From Macrotis lagotis (Eukaryota; Chordata; Mammalia; Peramelemorphia; Peramelidae), in assembly GCF_037893015.1 (NCBI RefSeq), contig NC_133666.1, positions 563,669,468 to 563,733,467 on the forward strand: 64,000 nucleotides of DNA. Direction: 5' to 3'. Shown in pieces: positions 8,870 to 19,059 of this stretch (positions within the stretch are counted from its first letter, which is position 1; every line of letters begins with the position of its first letter). Under the pieces are notes generated by a model. The model saw only the letters and a program-made list of their open reading frames with translations. It was not told the DNA's origin and ran no database searches. The position numbers and the translations under genes were made by a program.

Positions 8870-11800
8870 CTAAAAGTGAGAAAGGAAATAATTTCAGCAC
8901 CAAGGGATATCAAAAGATTCTTCAATGATAATCTCTTTCCCTCTCTTCACTCTGTGGTTCTGATTTCAAAATCACAAGGTAAATGAATTTCTAGAGAGTT
9001 TTAAAAATATATTTTAGAAATGGAGTCACTTTTGTTTTTTGATAAGGGAATAGGATTAAGTGACTTGCCCAAGATCACACAGCTCTTTAAGTGTCTGAGG
9101 TCATATTTGAACTCGGGTTCTCCTGACTCCAGGACCAATACTCCATCCACTGTGCCATCTAGATGCTCTGTAATGGAATAACTTTTAAAGGACTCTTTTA
9201 AGGACCAGCATAAGTCACTTAACTTTCCCATGCCTCAGTTTCCTCATATATAACATGAGGGAGTTGGACTCAGTGAACTCTATTGTCCTTTCCACCTCAA
9301 AAAATTATGCTCCTATGACAAGCATGGTGAGTTTTTTTTTAGGTTTTTGCAAGGCAAATGGGGTTAAGTGGCTTGCCCAAGGCCACACAGCTAGGTAATT
9401 ATTAAGTGTCTGAGACCGGATTTGAACCCAGGTACTCCTGACTCCAGGGCCAGTGCTTTATCCACTGCACCACCTAGCTGCCCCTATGGTGAGTTCTTTT
9501 GCAATGATTACTGATTCTGTAAGTTCCTTCTACTGTGTCTTTTTAAAAAAATATTGGATTTTACTAAATCCAAAACACACACCTATACAATTATCACTGG
9601 CTTGTAATATTCATGATTATCAATCCCCCAAAGCTTAAACAGCAAGTTTAAGTACTGCTCCAGAGAATATTAGAATGTTAACCATAAAGCAAAATTTTGA
9701 TACTAGCAAAAATACCAGAAAATTCAAAGTTCCCATATGAAAAATATTAACCAATACAGGAACTATGCAGGCAGACTTAGAAAAGACAGAAGTAGCTTTC
9801 TACCTTATTTATTCAATTCTCATTTGCTCAAAAGCAACAATAATAAGAATAAAGTAAGTGGCACAATGAACAGTGCTGGATCCTGTGTCAGGAAGATTCC
9901 TCTCCTGAGTTAAAATCTGGATTTGATACTTACTACCTTTTCAACCCTGGGCAGGTTACTTAACCCTGTTTGCCTCAATTTCTTCATCTGTAATATGTGC
10001 TGGAGGAAGAAATGGTACTACTACTTTGGTTTGCCTCAAGTGGAATCACAGAGTCAGACTACTGACCAAGAACCGAACTTGGTGATCAGTTCATAATTTA
10101 AACACCCTCAATTATATTCAAGTATTAATAAATATGTATTTAAAAGAATGGACTGAATAATTCCATTGATATTTTCATTCCACTTGACATTGCAGTGCCA
10201 AATGTGAATATCCATATTTTCATGTGTCAAAATGAGAATGTTAGCCACTAGATGGCAGATTTTCACTAACTCTAGCTTTGAGTTTTTCAAACTGAGACTA
10301 TAGTGCTTTCTATCTTATTTTTTTCCAAATGTTAAAATAAAAATTACAGAATTTGCTATATGCAACATATTTTAAAAATATCAGAATCATGGTCACAGTA
10401 TCTGAGCTCCACTTAACAATTGATATTTTTTTTCTTGATCAGCTAACTATTAGACTCAATACAGTTTCCCTTTTACAAAAAACACTGGAACTGAAATTAT
10501 GAATATTCAGTCCGTATTAAGTTGTAAAAAAATAAAAAGAACCATGAAGCATTGAGAATTAGGGAATGTAAAAAAAAAAGAAAGAAAAAAAGAAAGAGAA
10601 TTAGGGAATTTGCCCATAGAGCTCTTGATGTCTTTTTGAATCTAGACAAAATATGTTTCTTTATTCACTAATGTCACAGGCTTTGACAACCCAAACTTTT
10701 TAAATTAGCCTAAAGGCATGTATTAAAAGTCTATTATGTCTAGGGAGACATAATTCATAGTACAATGAATTTCAAAGGGAAAAACTTGGAACTCTGAACT
10801 TGCTTTCAAGAAATTCTCCCATTCCTTGCTGAACATTCTTTCCTATTAACAATCCATGCTTTTAGAGGCAAATATATCTAGATGCAGAGTTCGTTTCTTA
10901 ACTTTATGGGCATCTAACATTTGGAAAGTGCTTTAAAGTTTGCTAAACATTTTTCAAGTATTATCTCATTTAATTTTCTTTTCCATCCAGTGAGGTAGGT
11001 ACTATTATTCTCCTTTTGTAGATAGGAAAATTGGTTCTAAGAGAGGTTAAATAACTTGCCCAGGATCACAGAGCTAGTATGAAGAATTTGAACTTGAGTC
11101 ATCTTGGCACCAATAGCCACATTATTCAGTAAGGCAACTGTTCAAGGAGATTTGAAAAAAAGTTATCAGAGATAATGATTACAAAACTGATTTGAAAAAG
11201 CAGCACATGGAAAACACAGTTTTATATATTTATACTTTAAAAGAAGGCTGGTCTTGAAGTAAGGAGTTTCAGCTTCAGATCCAGATGCTTACTAGCTCTG
11301 TGACCCTGGGCATATTATTTAACTTCTTCTGAAACTTAGTTTATTCATTTCTAAGTAAATCACAGGAAAACAGCTATGCTTCTTCTCACCCCAACCCCCC
11401 AAACAGACAAGAAAGCAGATGAAAACCAAAGGAAATCCTGTTAAAAAATCCATAGTCTGGTCTTTAGAAAAACAGATCAATTCCTTTCCATCTGGATGAT
11501 TCTCTTCTCATGTTCTCCATTGGGTTTTCCTAAGACAAATGAACTAGATTGAGAAAAATATCCCTTATCAATGGCAAAGAGATTTTATTCAAAACCCCAG
11601 CAGGAAGGTCTCAGGAACAAAGCCTTTCTAAAAAAGCTGGGTAGGCAAAAATGCAGAAAAACTGGGAGACGATGGAAAAAATGAAAGTGTAAAGAAAAAG
11701 TTAGGAAGATCTTGGTAGGAGAGTGAAAATTGGAACATAACCTGATTTTGTGTAGAATCTTGACAGGAAGTAAAGTGATAATTTAGGCAGCTAGTAGGGA

Positions 11801-14800
11801 GATAGTTAGACTGAAAAGTGAGAATCCAATTTGATTAGAAAGAAATAGTGGAAATTTAATGTGAATAAAATGATACTAAAATATACTAGAATAAAACAAA
11901 TGAGAAAAGTGAATTCTCTCCACCCTAGATTATATTTTCACTATTTAAGAGAATTTCTTTTTGGTGTCTTTAACAACATTGGGACTGAAATTGTGAATGT
12001 GCAGGCTGTATTAAATTGTTTTCTTTAAATTCCATTTATCTTCTCAAGGGAAATAGACTTTTTAAATAAGGTAGTTGTCAAACTACCTAATTGATCTTTT
12101 CAGCTGAATGCTCTGATTAGGAAAGGGAGGAAAATGCAGGAAGACACAGATGTCATCTCTTCTCTTTAATTATTTGTGTTGAGATAGATTTGTTTTTCTC
12201 AACAATCTGAGGAAAATCTCAGCCACCTAAAGTCCATTTTTCTCTTGCTTGGATGATTGAAATGTATGAAGTCCTTAGATAATCAGTATCACCTGAATTT
12301 AGTTCCTTTTTAAAAGATGGAATGGATGGGCCCTGGAAATGAAAGCTTTTTTCAAAGTGGATCTCTTGACATAGCTGGCTCCCTGTTCCCAATTGTAGCA
12401 CCAGCAATTCTGATTTTAAATACCACATGAGAGTCTCAACAGGTAATCTTGAAATTTAGATTTCTAGAGAAGCATCCTAGACTGACCTAGAATTACCACT
12501 GACATTTAAGGGGGCAGATATAAACTAATTTCTAGTACTACACTTCTTAAGAATAAAGATAGATGCAGAGAATAGGGAATGGGGAGATGAATAAAGAGAT
12601 GTTCATACTATCTACAAAAATTATACTATGATAGACCTTGTATCAGGGCTGGTTTTTTCCCACTAATTATACTATCCAAAATTAATTTTAAAAAGGGGGT
12701 AATTCCAGATCTAATATAACTATAAAAGGTTAGAATTGGGGGCAGTTAGGTGGTGCAGTGGATAGGGCACCAGCCCTGGAGTCAGGAGTACCTGAGTTCA
12801 AATCCGGCCTCAGACACTTAATAATTACCTAGCTGTGTGGCCTTATGCAAGCCACTTCACCCCATTTGCCTCTCAAAAACCTAAAAAAAATGTTAGAATT
12901 GGAAAGAACAAGGGTGCCCATCCCTTCCAGCCTTCTCACTTTACTGATGATGGAATCAAGACTCTAGAGAAGGTATTAAATTCATACTTTGAGCTAGGGA
13001 AACTTAATTAAATCTAATTTTAGATTAGAGTCCATGTCTGTAGACTCTCAATCCAGGGATTTTTCCACCAAACTATGGTGCCTTCTTATCATAGAACCAA
13101 AAGTATCAGAGGTATTGAGCATTTGAGTTTAATTGAATTTAGGGATTTTTATTTGTTTTTTTTTTTGACCTACACCTATGATTTCATTAGTAAAAAGAAT
13201 TGTTATCTCCCAATGCAGATTGGATCCCTGCTTACAGTCTTGGAGCAGGAGTTTGTAACCTTGATATGCCTGTGTTCACGCACCGATCTGGCAGACTACT
13301 TAAAACCTATCATGTTTTGAAATGCAAAAAATAAAGTACATGAGATTCCAAAGGAAATCAACTATGTTAAAATAAAGTTATCCAAAATGATTTTTTTTAA
13401 ACTCAAAGACTCCTGAGTAAGTATCTTTGTCTCAGACAATTGCTGAGAACACTGAAAGATATTTTGCCCAGGTCATGCAGTCATGAGGAATGCAGCTTAG
13501 AGGCAAGATTTGATCTTTCTATTTTTGGGGTAGTTCTTGACTTAGTCCTTAGTATTCACAGACATTTCATGCTTCAACGTGTGCTGAGCATTCTTCAATG
13601 TCGTATTCTTTCCAGTGACAGAGATTTCCCCTTGAATGTCTGCCTTACTAGACAATTTCACATGGATTTTGGGGTAGGAGGGAACTCCTGGTCAAACTTA
13701 CTCTACCAATGTTGATTTATATTTCCTCTGCAACTCAGCATTTGAGGTACTGAGAAGTTAAGTGACTTACCTAAGGCCACAAACCCATTAAATATCAGAG
13801 CAGGGCAAACTTTCTGGCCATTAAACAACACTGCCCCTCATGGATTGTTTGGACTTGGGAGGGGGGGGGGCAAAAAAAGGTCATCACCTAACTCACAAAA
13901 ATTAGTGCACAACTTTCTGGTTGTTTTACCCGGAAATCCCACACAATGGAATATTTAAGGCTTTATCACATAAATAATTCAGTTTAATATGTATATCAGT
14001 GAAAAAACAAACCAGTAGTTTAACAATCAAAATGAGAAACTCACATTGGGGCAGTCCAGGGTGACCACCAGATGAGAAACATGAATCCCTTACAAAGACC
14101 ACCCCAAAATTCCCATGATAATTATAGAAAACAAAGAAAGGAGGAGCTGCAAAGTATGTTAATGTGGATTGGCTGATAATTTGGGGTTCCTTCAATTTAG
14201 TGCTGGCCTTGGGTCCCAGACACCTGGGTGTCATATCAGTTCTGTTTTGACTATAAGCTGGGGCATAAACTTTATTGTCAATTTTTCCTAGGAAACTCAT
14301 GACTTTCACTGTTTAAATGGGTACACACAGGGTAGGATCCCCAAACTGGGATACTATACTGAAGAGTAAATATCTCTGAGCTCAGCTGGGCTCAGTATGA
14401 GAGACATAGAATTCCTTGATGAATCTTATTTTAACACATTTTGAGCTGAGTAAAAGCCCAAGTTTGTGGCCTTGCCTTTGAGACTCTGGGCTCATCTCTG
14501 TGCCAATGATGAGGAATCCTATCACAATTTTAGTGGGAGTTAGAAATCAAAATTATTTTGTAAACTTTTAAAAATGTAAAACTTTAGATAGCCACATAAG
14601 ATGACATTTTCTTTTCCATGTTTCTTCAGAGCTTTAAACTTTGTGACATCACATGAATGGTGATGTTTCCAATATTTTGAGCTACAATGAACCCAGAGCT
14701 AAAATGGAAAAATGGAAAAATTGTATTAAAATAAAAAGTATTTTTCCAATAATAAAACTATTTTACCTGTTTTTTTGGAAAAAGTTTAGTATATCCAGAA

Positions 14801-14984
14801 TCTTATTAAAATTGGGTTCTTTAATTTTGATAAATCAAATGACTTTGTTTATAGGTTAGTTTAAAGAGTACTGAATTGGGAGAATTAGGAGACCTAGGTT
14901 CAAATTTTGCCTAAGACACTAGTTGGGTGACCACAGGTGAGTTCTTAAATCTTGTTCCTAACCTCAATTTCTTCATTTGTAAAA

Positions 14985-15019
<35 letters not shown>

Positions 15020-15930
15020 ATCTTTCCTACCTACCTCATAAGATTATGAGAGGAAAACATTACAGCTATAAATCACTTTAGAAACATGAGTTTTGTTGGG
15101 ACTGGAAACAGGCTCATCTCTGTGAGTTCAAAATTGTCCTCAGACTCTTACCAGCTATGTGACCCTTGACAAGTCACTTAACCCAGTTTTCCTCAGTTTC
15201 TTCATCTGTAAAATAAGCTTAAGAAGGAAAGGGAAAATCACTCCAGTCTCTTTGCCAAGAAACATCCAAATGGGGTCACAAAAAATCAGACATGACTGAA
15301 ATGACTGAATTGACAAGATAAGAAATAATGTGGCATAGTGGATTGCTGGGATTATTGCTAGGAAATCCAGGGATAAAGTTCTATATCTCTCATATGTAAT
15401 GCCATTATGACCCTGTGCAAGTTATTTAACCTTTTAGTATTGTGAGCAACTTTCTAAGACTAAGGTATAAAGGGGACTCTGGACTGGAAAATGAAACTCT
15501 TATCTAAGAATTCCTTTGACCAATGAAATCACAGATCTATTCTTTCTCCTTAAGAACTAGGCAAAATATTTTATTCCCCTCAAGAAACATTACAAAAGAG
15601 CCCAATGTACATTTCTGTGATTCACATTAAGGGAAAAACCCCTAACAGTAGTTAGTAAAAATGTATACCATTACCTTGGAAGGAAGGAAAATTTCATAGA
15701 GATTTTAGACTCCCTGAATATTTCTTGAAGAATTTTATAGACAGTCCCATTGCAAATTGTTTACCATTATCCAGAGGAATGAGGTATTCAGTAAGGGATT
15801 GTTGAGCTGAATTGCATACTTCATTAAGAATAAATATCACTCACAGATGGCTTTATCTCTGTTGAGGATGTGGATTAGGAGTTTGGCTCAAAATAGAAAG
15901 GAGAAAACTAATACTGTGGACCCTTTTTAA

Positions 15931-15964
<34 letters not shown>

Positions 15965-17955
15965 CTAGGTGGTACAGTTGAGAGAGTACCAGCCTGAAGT
16001 CAGGAACACTCCTCTTTCTAAGTTCGAATATGGCCTCACACTTATTAGCTGTGTGACCCTGAGCAAGTCACTTAACACTGTTTGCCTCAGTTTCCTCATC
16101 TATAAAATGAATTGAAGAAGGAGGTGACAAATAAGTCTAATATTTTTTGCCAAGAAAACTTCAAATAGTCATGAAGACTTGAACATGATTGAAACAACTG
16201 AACAAAAAAATGTCTTTAAGGGGATACAGACCAAAGATATAATATGGTGGAAAGAGCAGTAGGTTTGGAGTGAAAAGAGCTAGCAATTTGATGCAACAAA
16301 ACATGTAAATTTGGAATTGAATTTGAACTACAGGGCTACCACTCAATACTTGTATGACCTTGGACAGATCATTTCTCCCTTTGGATCTTATTATGAGAGA
16401 GTTGGAGTAGGGGACCATCCACCTTTAGATCGATAAGTCTATGATCCTTCTTGTATAACATTTGAACAGTTTACAAAACCTTTATATCCTCAATTCTGTT
16501 GAGTCAGATTGCCTAATTCATAAGGTGCTTGAGAGAAAAATATTGTCAAAATACAACATATATGGGCTTATGCATATATCTATATTTCCTCTAAGCCTAT
16601 GTTTTATCAATGCAGGGAACTTTCAGCATGAAAATTCCCTACATATGAAACTTAACTCACTTGAAACTTATAATCAGAGTTTCCTGGGAACGCTGATAGA
16701 GTTGTCCAGGGTCTCAGAGTCTTTATGTGTGAGATTGTTAGGTAGTACAGTCAATAGAATACTGAACCTGGAGTCATGAAAGACCTGAGTTCAAGGCTTG
16801 CCTCAAGTACTTAGCTGTCTGACACTGGCCATAGTCTCCTAACCTCTCTCTCTCTACCCGTTTCCCCCCAATCTGTAAAATCAGGATTGCAAACCTTAAA
16901 GTTCTTTCTAAATGAAAGTTATCAGCAGTGGGGATTGAGCCTTGATCTTTCTGCATCTATGTCAAGACTTCTATCTATAGGCTGTCTGTGTTGCGTAATA
17001 ATACATGCATTTTTAATTCATTGACCTATCCCAGAACCAACAGCTTTTGTCTCATTGAGAAAGAAAGAAAAAAAAAATGAGTGAAAGAAAAAGGAAGAAA
17101 AAAGAAAAAAGAAACAAAGTTGGAAAGAAGAAATAAATATAGCACTTTCCTGTTGTTTTTTTTTTTTCCCTATGGACCTAGAGAGTCTCTGTAGAGGGGG
17201 AAAAAAGCCATGCTAGTGATGCATGAGTTAACTTACTGGGATGCCATGGGTCGTTTGATCCTGGTTGCAGTCACGTGGTCTCCTTCTTGCTTGTTGACTT
17301 CCCGCTCTGGCCGCTCTTCAGAATCCCCTCCATAGCCACTATCCTCAGTGTCTATGCTATCACTGCGACTAGTGGGCTCCTCTTGCTCTATTTCTTTCCA
17401 GCCTTTGGTCAGTTCAGACACCAGGTTCAAACACTTCCTCCTCCTGGTTGGGGAAGTATGGCTGTTGAGGATCTTGTCAATGTGATCAGAGTCTTTTCCT
17501 TCATGATATGATTCAGAGTTGGTTCCATCGTTCTCATATCTGTGACTAAGAAGGTTTATGTCTCCTCCTCGCTCGTAAACTTTGTTGACCACAGTTTTGG
17601 TTACCCCTTTCCTTTTAATGTGTGTCTCCTCAGGTTCATCATCAGCAAGGCTGTTTATACATTCCCTGTCTCTATTTGAAAATTGTTTTGCCAATAGGCC
17701 CCTCTGACCTCCTCCTATACCTTGTTTCTCCTGGAGGCACTCTAACAGTTTCATGTTCTCATTCTCTTTGTGCGATTCATCTGCCTCTTTAGCCCCACCA
17801 GGCTGCCACCCAGAAGGTTCTTGGGCTTGCCTGGTGCTATTCTCATTGGCCCACTGCTGCCAGCCTCGAGCTAAGCTAATGACTAGAGAGGCCGTTCGGA
17901 TCTTCTTTATGGCTCTTTGAGCTGGCTTCTCCTTTGGCTTTTCTTCAGGGGCCAT
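8392..17955 (-). CDS. ABRA: ABRA (STARS), actin-binding Rho-activating protein, two coding exons
   Basis: The coding sequence joins 17955-17237 to 8869-8392, giving 1197 nt, or 398 residues plus stop; the human protein is 381. Known role: a striated-muscle sarcomeric protein that binds actin and, through RhoA, releases MRTF into the nucleus to activate SRF target genes. Visible signs: the conserved N-terminal block ending GWQQWANEN at residues 31-39; a basic SPTRRRKC motif at 168-175 followed by SELTKGW; an acidic TEDSGYGG at 203-210; a second GRWQQWADEH at 264-273; and a C-terminal Costars (winged-helix) domain at about 318-398. The human actin-binding regions correspond to roughly the second half. 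The C-terminal half is almost identical to what I recall of the human protein, while residues about 50-110 look divergent. There is no frameshift or internal stop. The gene stands alone here; in human ABRA lies between OXR1 and ANGPT1, and neither was found in this window. Confidence 0.96.
9030..9168 (-). mobile_element. SINE fragment (WSINE1/MIR-like head)
   Basis: In minus orientation it shows the tRNA-like head: gtgacttgcccaagatcacacagc, tttgaactcgggttctcctgac, actccatccactgtgcc. It overlaps the start of duplication copy 2. Confidence 0.7.
9120..9673 (+). repeat. Local direct duplication, copy 2 (in the ABRA intron)
   Basis: This is the partner of 7217-7618. It is about 393 bp long once the SINE and one copy of its target duplication (9334-9495) are removed. 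ABRA exon 2 lies between the copies. The last 190 bp (gcaatgatta onward) are the least repetitive and align almost continuously. Confidence 0.85.
9334..9485 (-). mobile_element. WSINE1-like SINE with target duplication
   Basis: A complete short SINE in minus orientation. The plus strand begins with a T run and aggtttttgcaaggc and ends ccacctagctgcccct. It is flanked by the 10-bp repeat atggtgagtt at 9324-9333 and 9486-9495. Copy 1 of the duplication has an uninterrupted atggtgagtc at this point, so the SINE came after the duplication. Confidence 0.92.
9857..10075 (+). mobile_element. MAR1-like SINE, degraded
   Basis: The head (agtggcacaatgaacagtgctgg), ttacttaaccctgtttgcctc and cttcatctgtaa are followed by a degraded tail with ggaatcacagagtcagac. 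Confidence 0.75.
10076..10898. other. Intronic DNA with no recognised feature
   Basis: AT-rich; only an A-rich tract at about 10568-10600 stands out. There is no coding similarity. Confidence 0.5.
10899..11120 (+). mobile_element. MIR/THER-type CORE-SINE, 3' part
   Basis: Contains the typical aaagtgctttaaagtttgc, ctcatttaatttt, gaggtaggtactattattc and aacttgcccaggatcacagagc blocks. Confidence 0.7.
11240..11380 (+). mobile_element. MIR-like SINE fragment
   Basis: Shows tactagctctgtgaccctgggca and a degraded taacttcttctgaaacttag. Confidence 0.6.
11381..12675. other. Intronic DNA with no recognised feature
   Basis: No SINE, LINE or coding similarity was recognised here. It is one of the longer non-repeat stretches in the ABRA intron. 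Confidence 0.45.
12676..13065 (+). mobile_element. THER/MIR-type SINE interrupted by a younger SINE
   Basis: The sequence tagaattggaaagaac...ttctcactttactgatgatggaatcaagact resembles the 'agagctggaagggacc...cattttacagatgaggaaactgag' SINE. Its first bases are repeated on both sides of the WSINE1-like insert at 12740-12891. Confidence 0.55.
12740..12891 (+). mobile_element. WSINE1-like SINE with target duplication
   Basis: Full length, from gggcagttaggtggtgcagtgg to cctaaaaaaaa, flanked by the 11-bp repeat gttagaattgg at 12729-12739 and 12892-12902. Confidence 0.93.
13066..13740. other. Intronic DNA with no recognised feature
   Basis: Two open frames of 81 and 91 codons (13075-13320, 13440-13715) show no recognisable protein similarity. 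I treat them as chance frames. Confidence 0.45.
13741..13835 (+). mobile_element. MIR-like SINE fragment
   Basis: A short match: ctgagaagttaagtgacttacctaaggccac. Confidence 0.5.
13861..13870. repeat. G10 homopolymer
   Basis: Ten consecutive G residues in a gga-G10-c-A7 context. Guanine runs of this length are rare in this AT-rich window. Confidence 0.9.
13900..14520 (-). mobile_element. Possible old LTR
   Basis: In minus orientation a gacaataaagttt signal lies in the middle (about 14263-14275). The element is bordered by non-repeat sequence and has no SINE or LINE features. A 127-codon frame here has no recognisable similarity. The LTR assignment is tentative; unique intronic sequence is the alternative. 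Confidence 0.25.
14875..15095 (+). mobile_element. MIR-type SINE containing a GAT microsatellite
   Basis: The head (gagacctaggttcaaattttgcc) is followed by caatttcttcatttgtaaaaatgatg. The CORE-SINE 3' part ends cagctataaatcactttagaaac. Confidence 0.7.
14985..15019. repeat. (ATG)n microsatellite
   Basis: About 11-12 uninterrupted ATG units inside the SINE, grown from its 'taaaatgatgat' stretch. Confidence 0.95.
15100..15325 (+). mobile_element. MAR1-like SINE
   Basis: Contains gctatgtgacccttgacaagtcacttaaccc and the tail tttgccaagaaacatccaaatggggtcac...gacatgactgaaatgactgaa. Confidence 0.85.
15330..15480 (+). mobile_element. MIR-like SINE, degraded
   Basis: Shows tggcatagtggattgctgg and ccctgtgcaagttatttaacc. 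The 3' part is lost. Confidence 0.5.
15933..15961. repeat. (GT)n microsatellite
   Basis: About 14 GT units directly abutting the next SINE. Confidence 0.97.
15962..16205 (+). mobile_element. MAR1-like SINE
   Basis: Starts cagctaggtggtacag. It contains ttagctgtgtgaccctgagcaagtcacttaac and ends with the ttgccaagaaaacttcaaatagtcatgaagact...tgaaacaactgaacaa tail. Confidence 0.88.
16235..16445 (+). mobile_element. THER/MIR-type SINE
   Basis: Reads tggtggaaagagcagtaggtttggag...tgtatgaccttggacagatc...gagttggagtaggggaccatcc...ataagtctatgatcc, the usual order of head and core. Confidence 0.7.
16735..16955 (+). mobile_element. SINE, MAR1/WSINE1-like head, degraded tail
   Basis: Reads gttaggtagtacagtcaatag...cctggagtcatgaaagacctgagttcaag...cttagctgtctgacact. 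Confidence 0.7.
17050..17175. repeat. Purine-rich then T-rich low-complexity DNA
   Basis: A (GAAA)n-like stretch followed by a T10 tract, about 60-180 bp inside the intron from the ABRA exon 1 donor. Confidence 0.8.
17237..17955 (-). CDS. ABRA: ABRA coding exon 1 (residues 1-239 and two bases of codon 240)
   Basis: The start is the ATG at 17955-17953, reading MAPEEK. It has A at -3 and G at +4, a strong Kozak context, and human ABRA also begins MAP. The open frame runs nine bases further upstream to a GTG, which is not a plausible mammalian start. The exon ends at 17237 with CA followed by GTAAGT (17236-17231), a consensus donor. Read without splicing, the frame stops immediately inside the intron (TAA at 17235-17233). 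The exon carries the N-terminal GWQQWANEN motif, a variable Glu/Lys/Gly-rich segment at residues 50-110, a KTVV-x-K-x-YERGGD block at 120-132, and the TRRRK and TEDSGYGG motifs. Confidence 0.96.
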
Positions 17956-18030
17956 GCTGCTCACTTCTCCTATCTTAATTCTGTCGGTTGCCCTGAATGA
18001 ATGGCATTGAGCACAGTAGTGTGGTTGGGA

Positions 18031-18040
18031 TTTAAATAGA
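18031..18040 (-). promoter_or_regulatory. ABRA: TATA-like box of ABRA
   Basis: On the minus strand this reads TCTATTTAAA, about 80 bp upstream of the ABRA ATG. Transcription would then start near 18005-18010, leaving a 5' UTR of about 50 bases. The same AT core (TTTAAATAG on the plus strand) matches roughly 8 of 10 positions of a MEF2 site. STARS is a known MEF2 target, so this could be a combined TATA/MEF2-like element. The position is observed; the function is inferred. Confidence 0.5.
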
Positions 18041-18414
18041 AGCAGGGTGTGTGGGGTGGAAAGGAGGATCTGGTGACGATGGAAACTATGTCAAGCATTT
18101 CTCTCCAAGATATGGTGCCTTAGTTGTGACAGAGTTCTTTTTTTAAAACGCCCTGGCTTGCATTTCATCCCAGCAGGTGGACATTACAGATGGTGAAGAC
18201 TGGTGAGAAAGAGGGACTAAGGGCCCCAGTGGAAATTGTGAGATCTGATAATCTCCCTTGCTTGTGCTCCTTGACCTTGCACTTGCTCAGTAGTAAATCA
18301 TGATTTCCTTTCCCTTAAATCTTGCTCTACTAATATTGGAATTACCTTTTAGGATAATTATAAAAGTAAACCTATCATTTTCTTTTGTTCTCAGCCTTAT
18401 AAGAAATTCTATAG

Positions 18415-18620
18415 AATTTTTGAATTAAAAGATTTTAGGGCAGGAGTGAGCCTTAGAGATTATCTAGTCTAATCCTTGAATTTAACATATGAGGAAACCA
18501 GGAGGCTGATTTAATGTGTACTTGGTCACACAGATGATATGCATCAGTAGCATTTCTTACCCACATATCCTGAGTTGGAGGTAGAACTCAAGTTCCCTGA
18601 TCTCTCTCCTTTTCCTAGTG
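18415..18620 (+). mobile_element. THER/MIR-type SINE
   Basis: Reads gcaggagtgagccttagagattatctagtctaatcc, then gaggaaaccaggaggctg and a degraded 'cacacagat'. Confidence 0.65.
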
Positions 18621-18924
18621 TTCTCAGGAACCTTATAAAGCTTCTAAATTATTTCAGTTACATAATGGTTCTAGCCTTCCTGAACTGGGAGACTGAATTT
18701 TTAATGTAAATCTTAAAAAAGTCTTATATGAGAGTTATTCTTTGATCTAATCAAGAAAGTGCAGATGAGATACAATTTTCATGAAACTGATGTAGAGAGG
18801 GACTTCTTCCTAGGCAGGAAGGATAGCCAATGCAAGGGTATAGAGACTGAACATAGTGTGTGTCAAGACTAGCAAATAGGAGAGTTTGAATTGTGAAGAA
18901 ACTGATGATTATGATGAAGATGAA

Positions 18925-19055
18925 ATAAGAAAGAAACTTCAGGCAAATCATCTAACCTCCCTGGATCTAGGTTTTTTCCCCCTGTGCAAATGAAGATATT
19001 GGGTTGAATGACCCCTAAACTCCCTTCCAGCTTTAAACCTATGATTCTATGACAA
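18925..19055 (+). mobile_element. MIR-type SINE 3' part
   Basis: Reads catctaacctccctggatctagg...gcaaatgaagatattgggttgaatgaccc...cttccagctttaaacctatgattctatgac. Confidence 0.65.
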
Positions 19056-19059
19056 GTAC

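Larger units (their letters stand above)
8870..17236 (-). other. ABRA: ABRA intron 1
   Basis: This is the single 8367-bp coding intron, with GTAAGT donor and ttttag acceptor. It holds at least ten SINEs or SINE fragments, one copy of a local duplication, a GAT microsatellite and a TG microsatellite. Apart from one tentative old LTR, no LINE longer than a short scrap was recognised. No additional exon with coding similarity was seen. Confidence 0.9.

Noticed and set aside
8623..8928. Plus-strand 101-codon frame and minus 8741-8493 frame
   Set aside because: Both are shadows of ABRA exon 2 in other frames.
13926..14309. 127-codon minus frame as a gene
   Set aside because: No recognisable family, no supporting start context or splice structure, and it lies in intronic, possibly LTR-derived sequence.
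17275..17511. Plus-strand 78-codon frame
   Set aside because: It is the antisense shadow of ABRA exon 1.
17956..17964. Three extra N-terminal codons for ABRA starting at 17964
   Set aside because: The first codon is GTG, not ATG. The ATG at 17955 has a strong Kozak context and matches the human N-terminus.
18395..18404. CArG box (CCTTATAAGA) upstream of ABRA
   Set aside because: One base off the CC(A/T)6GG consensus and 440 bp from the start codon, next to a SINE; too weak to call.
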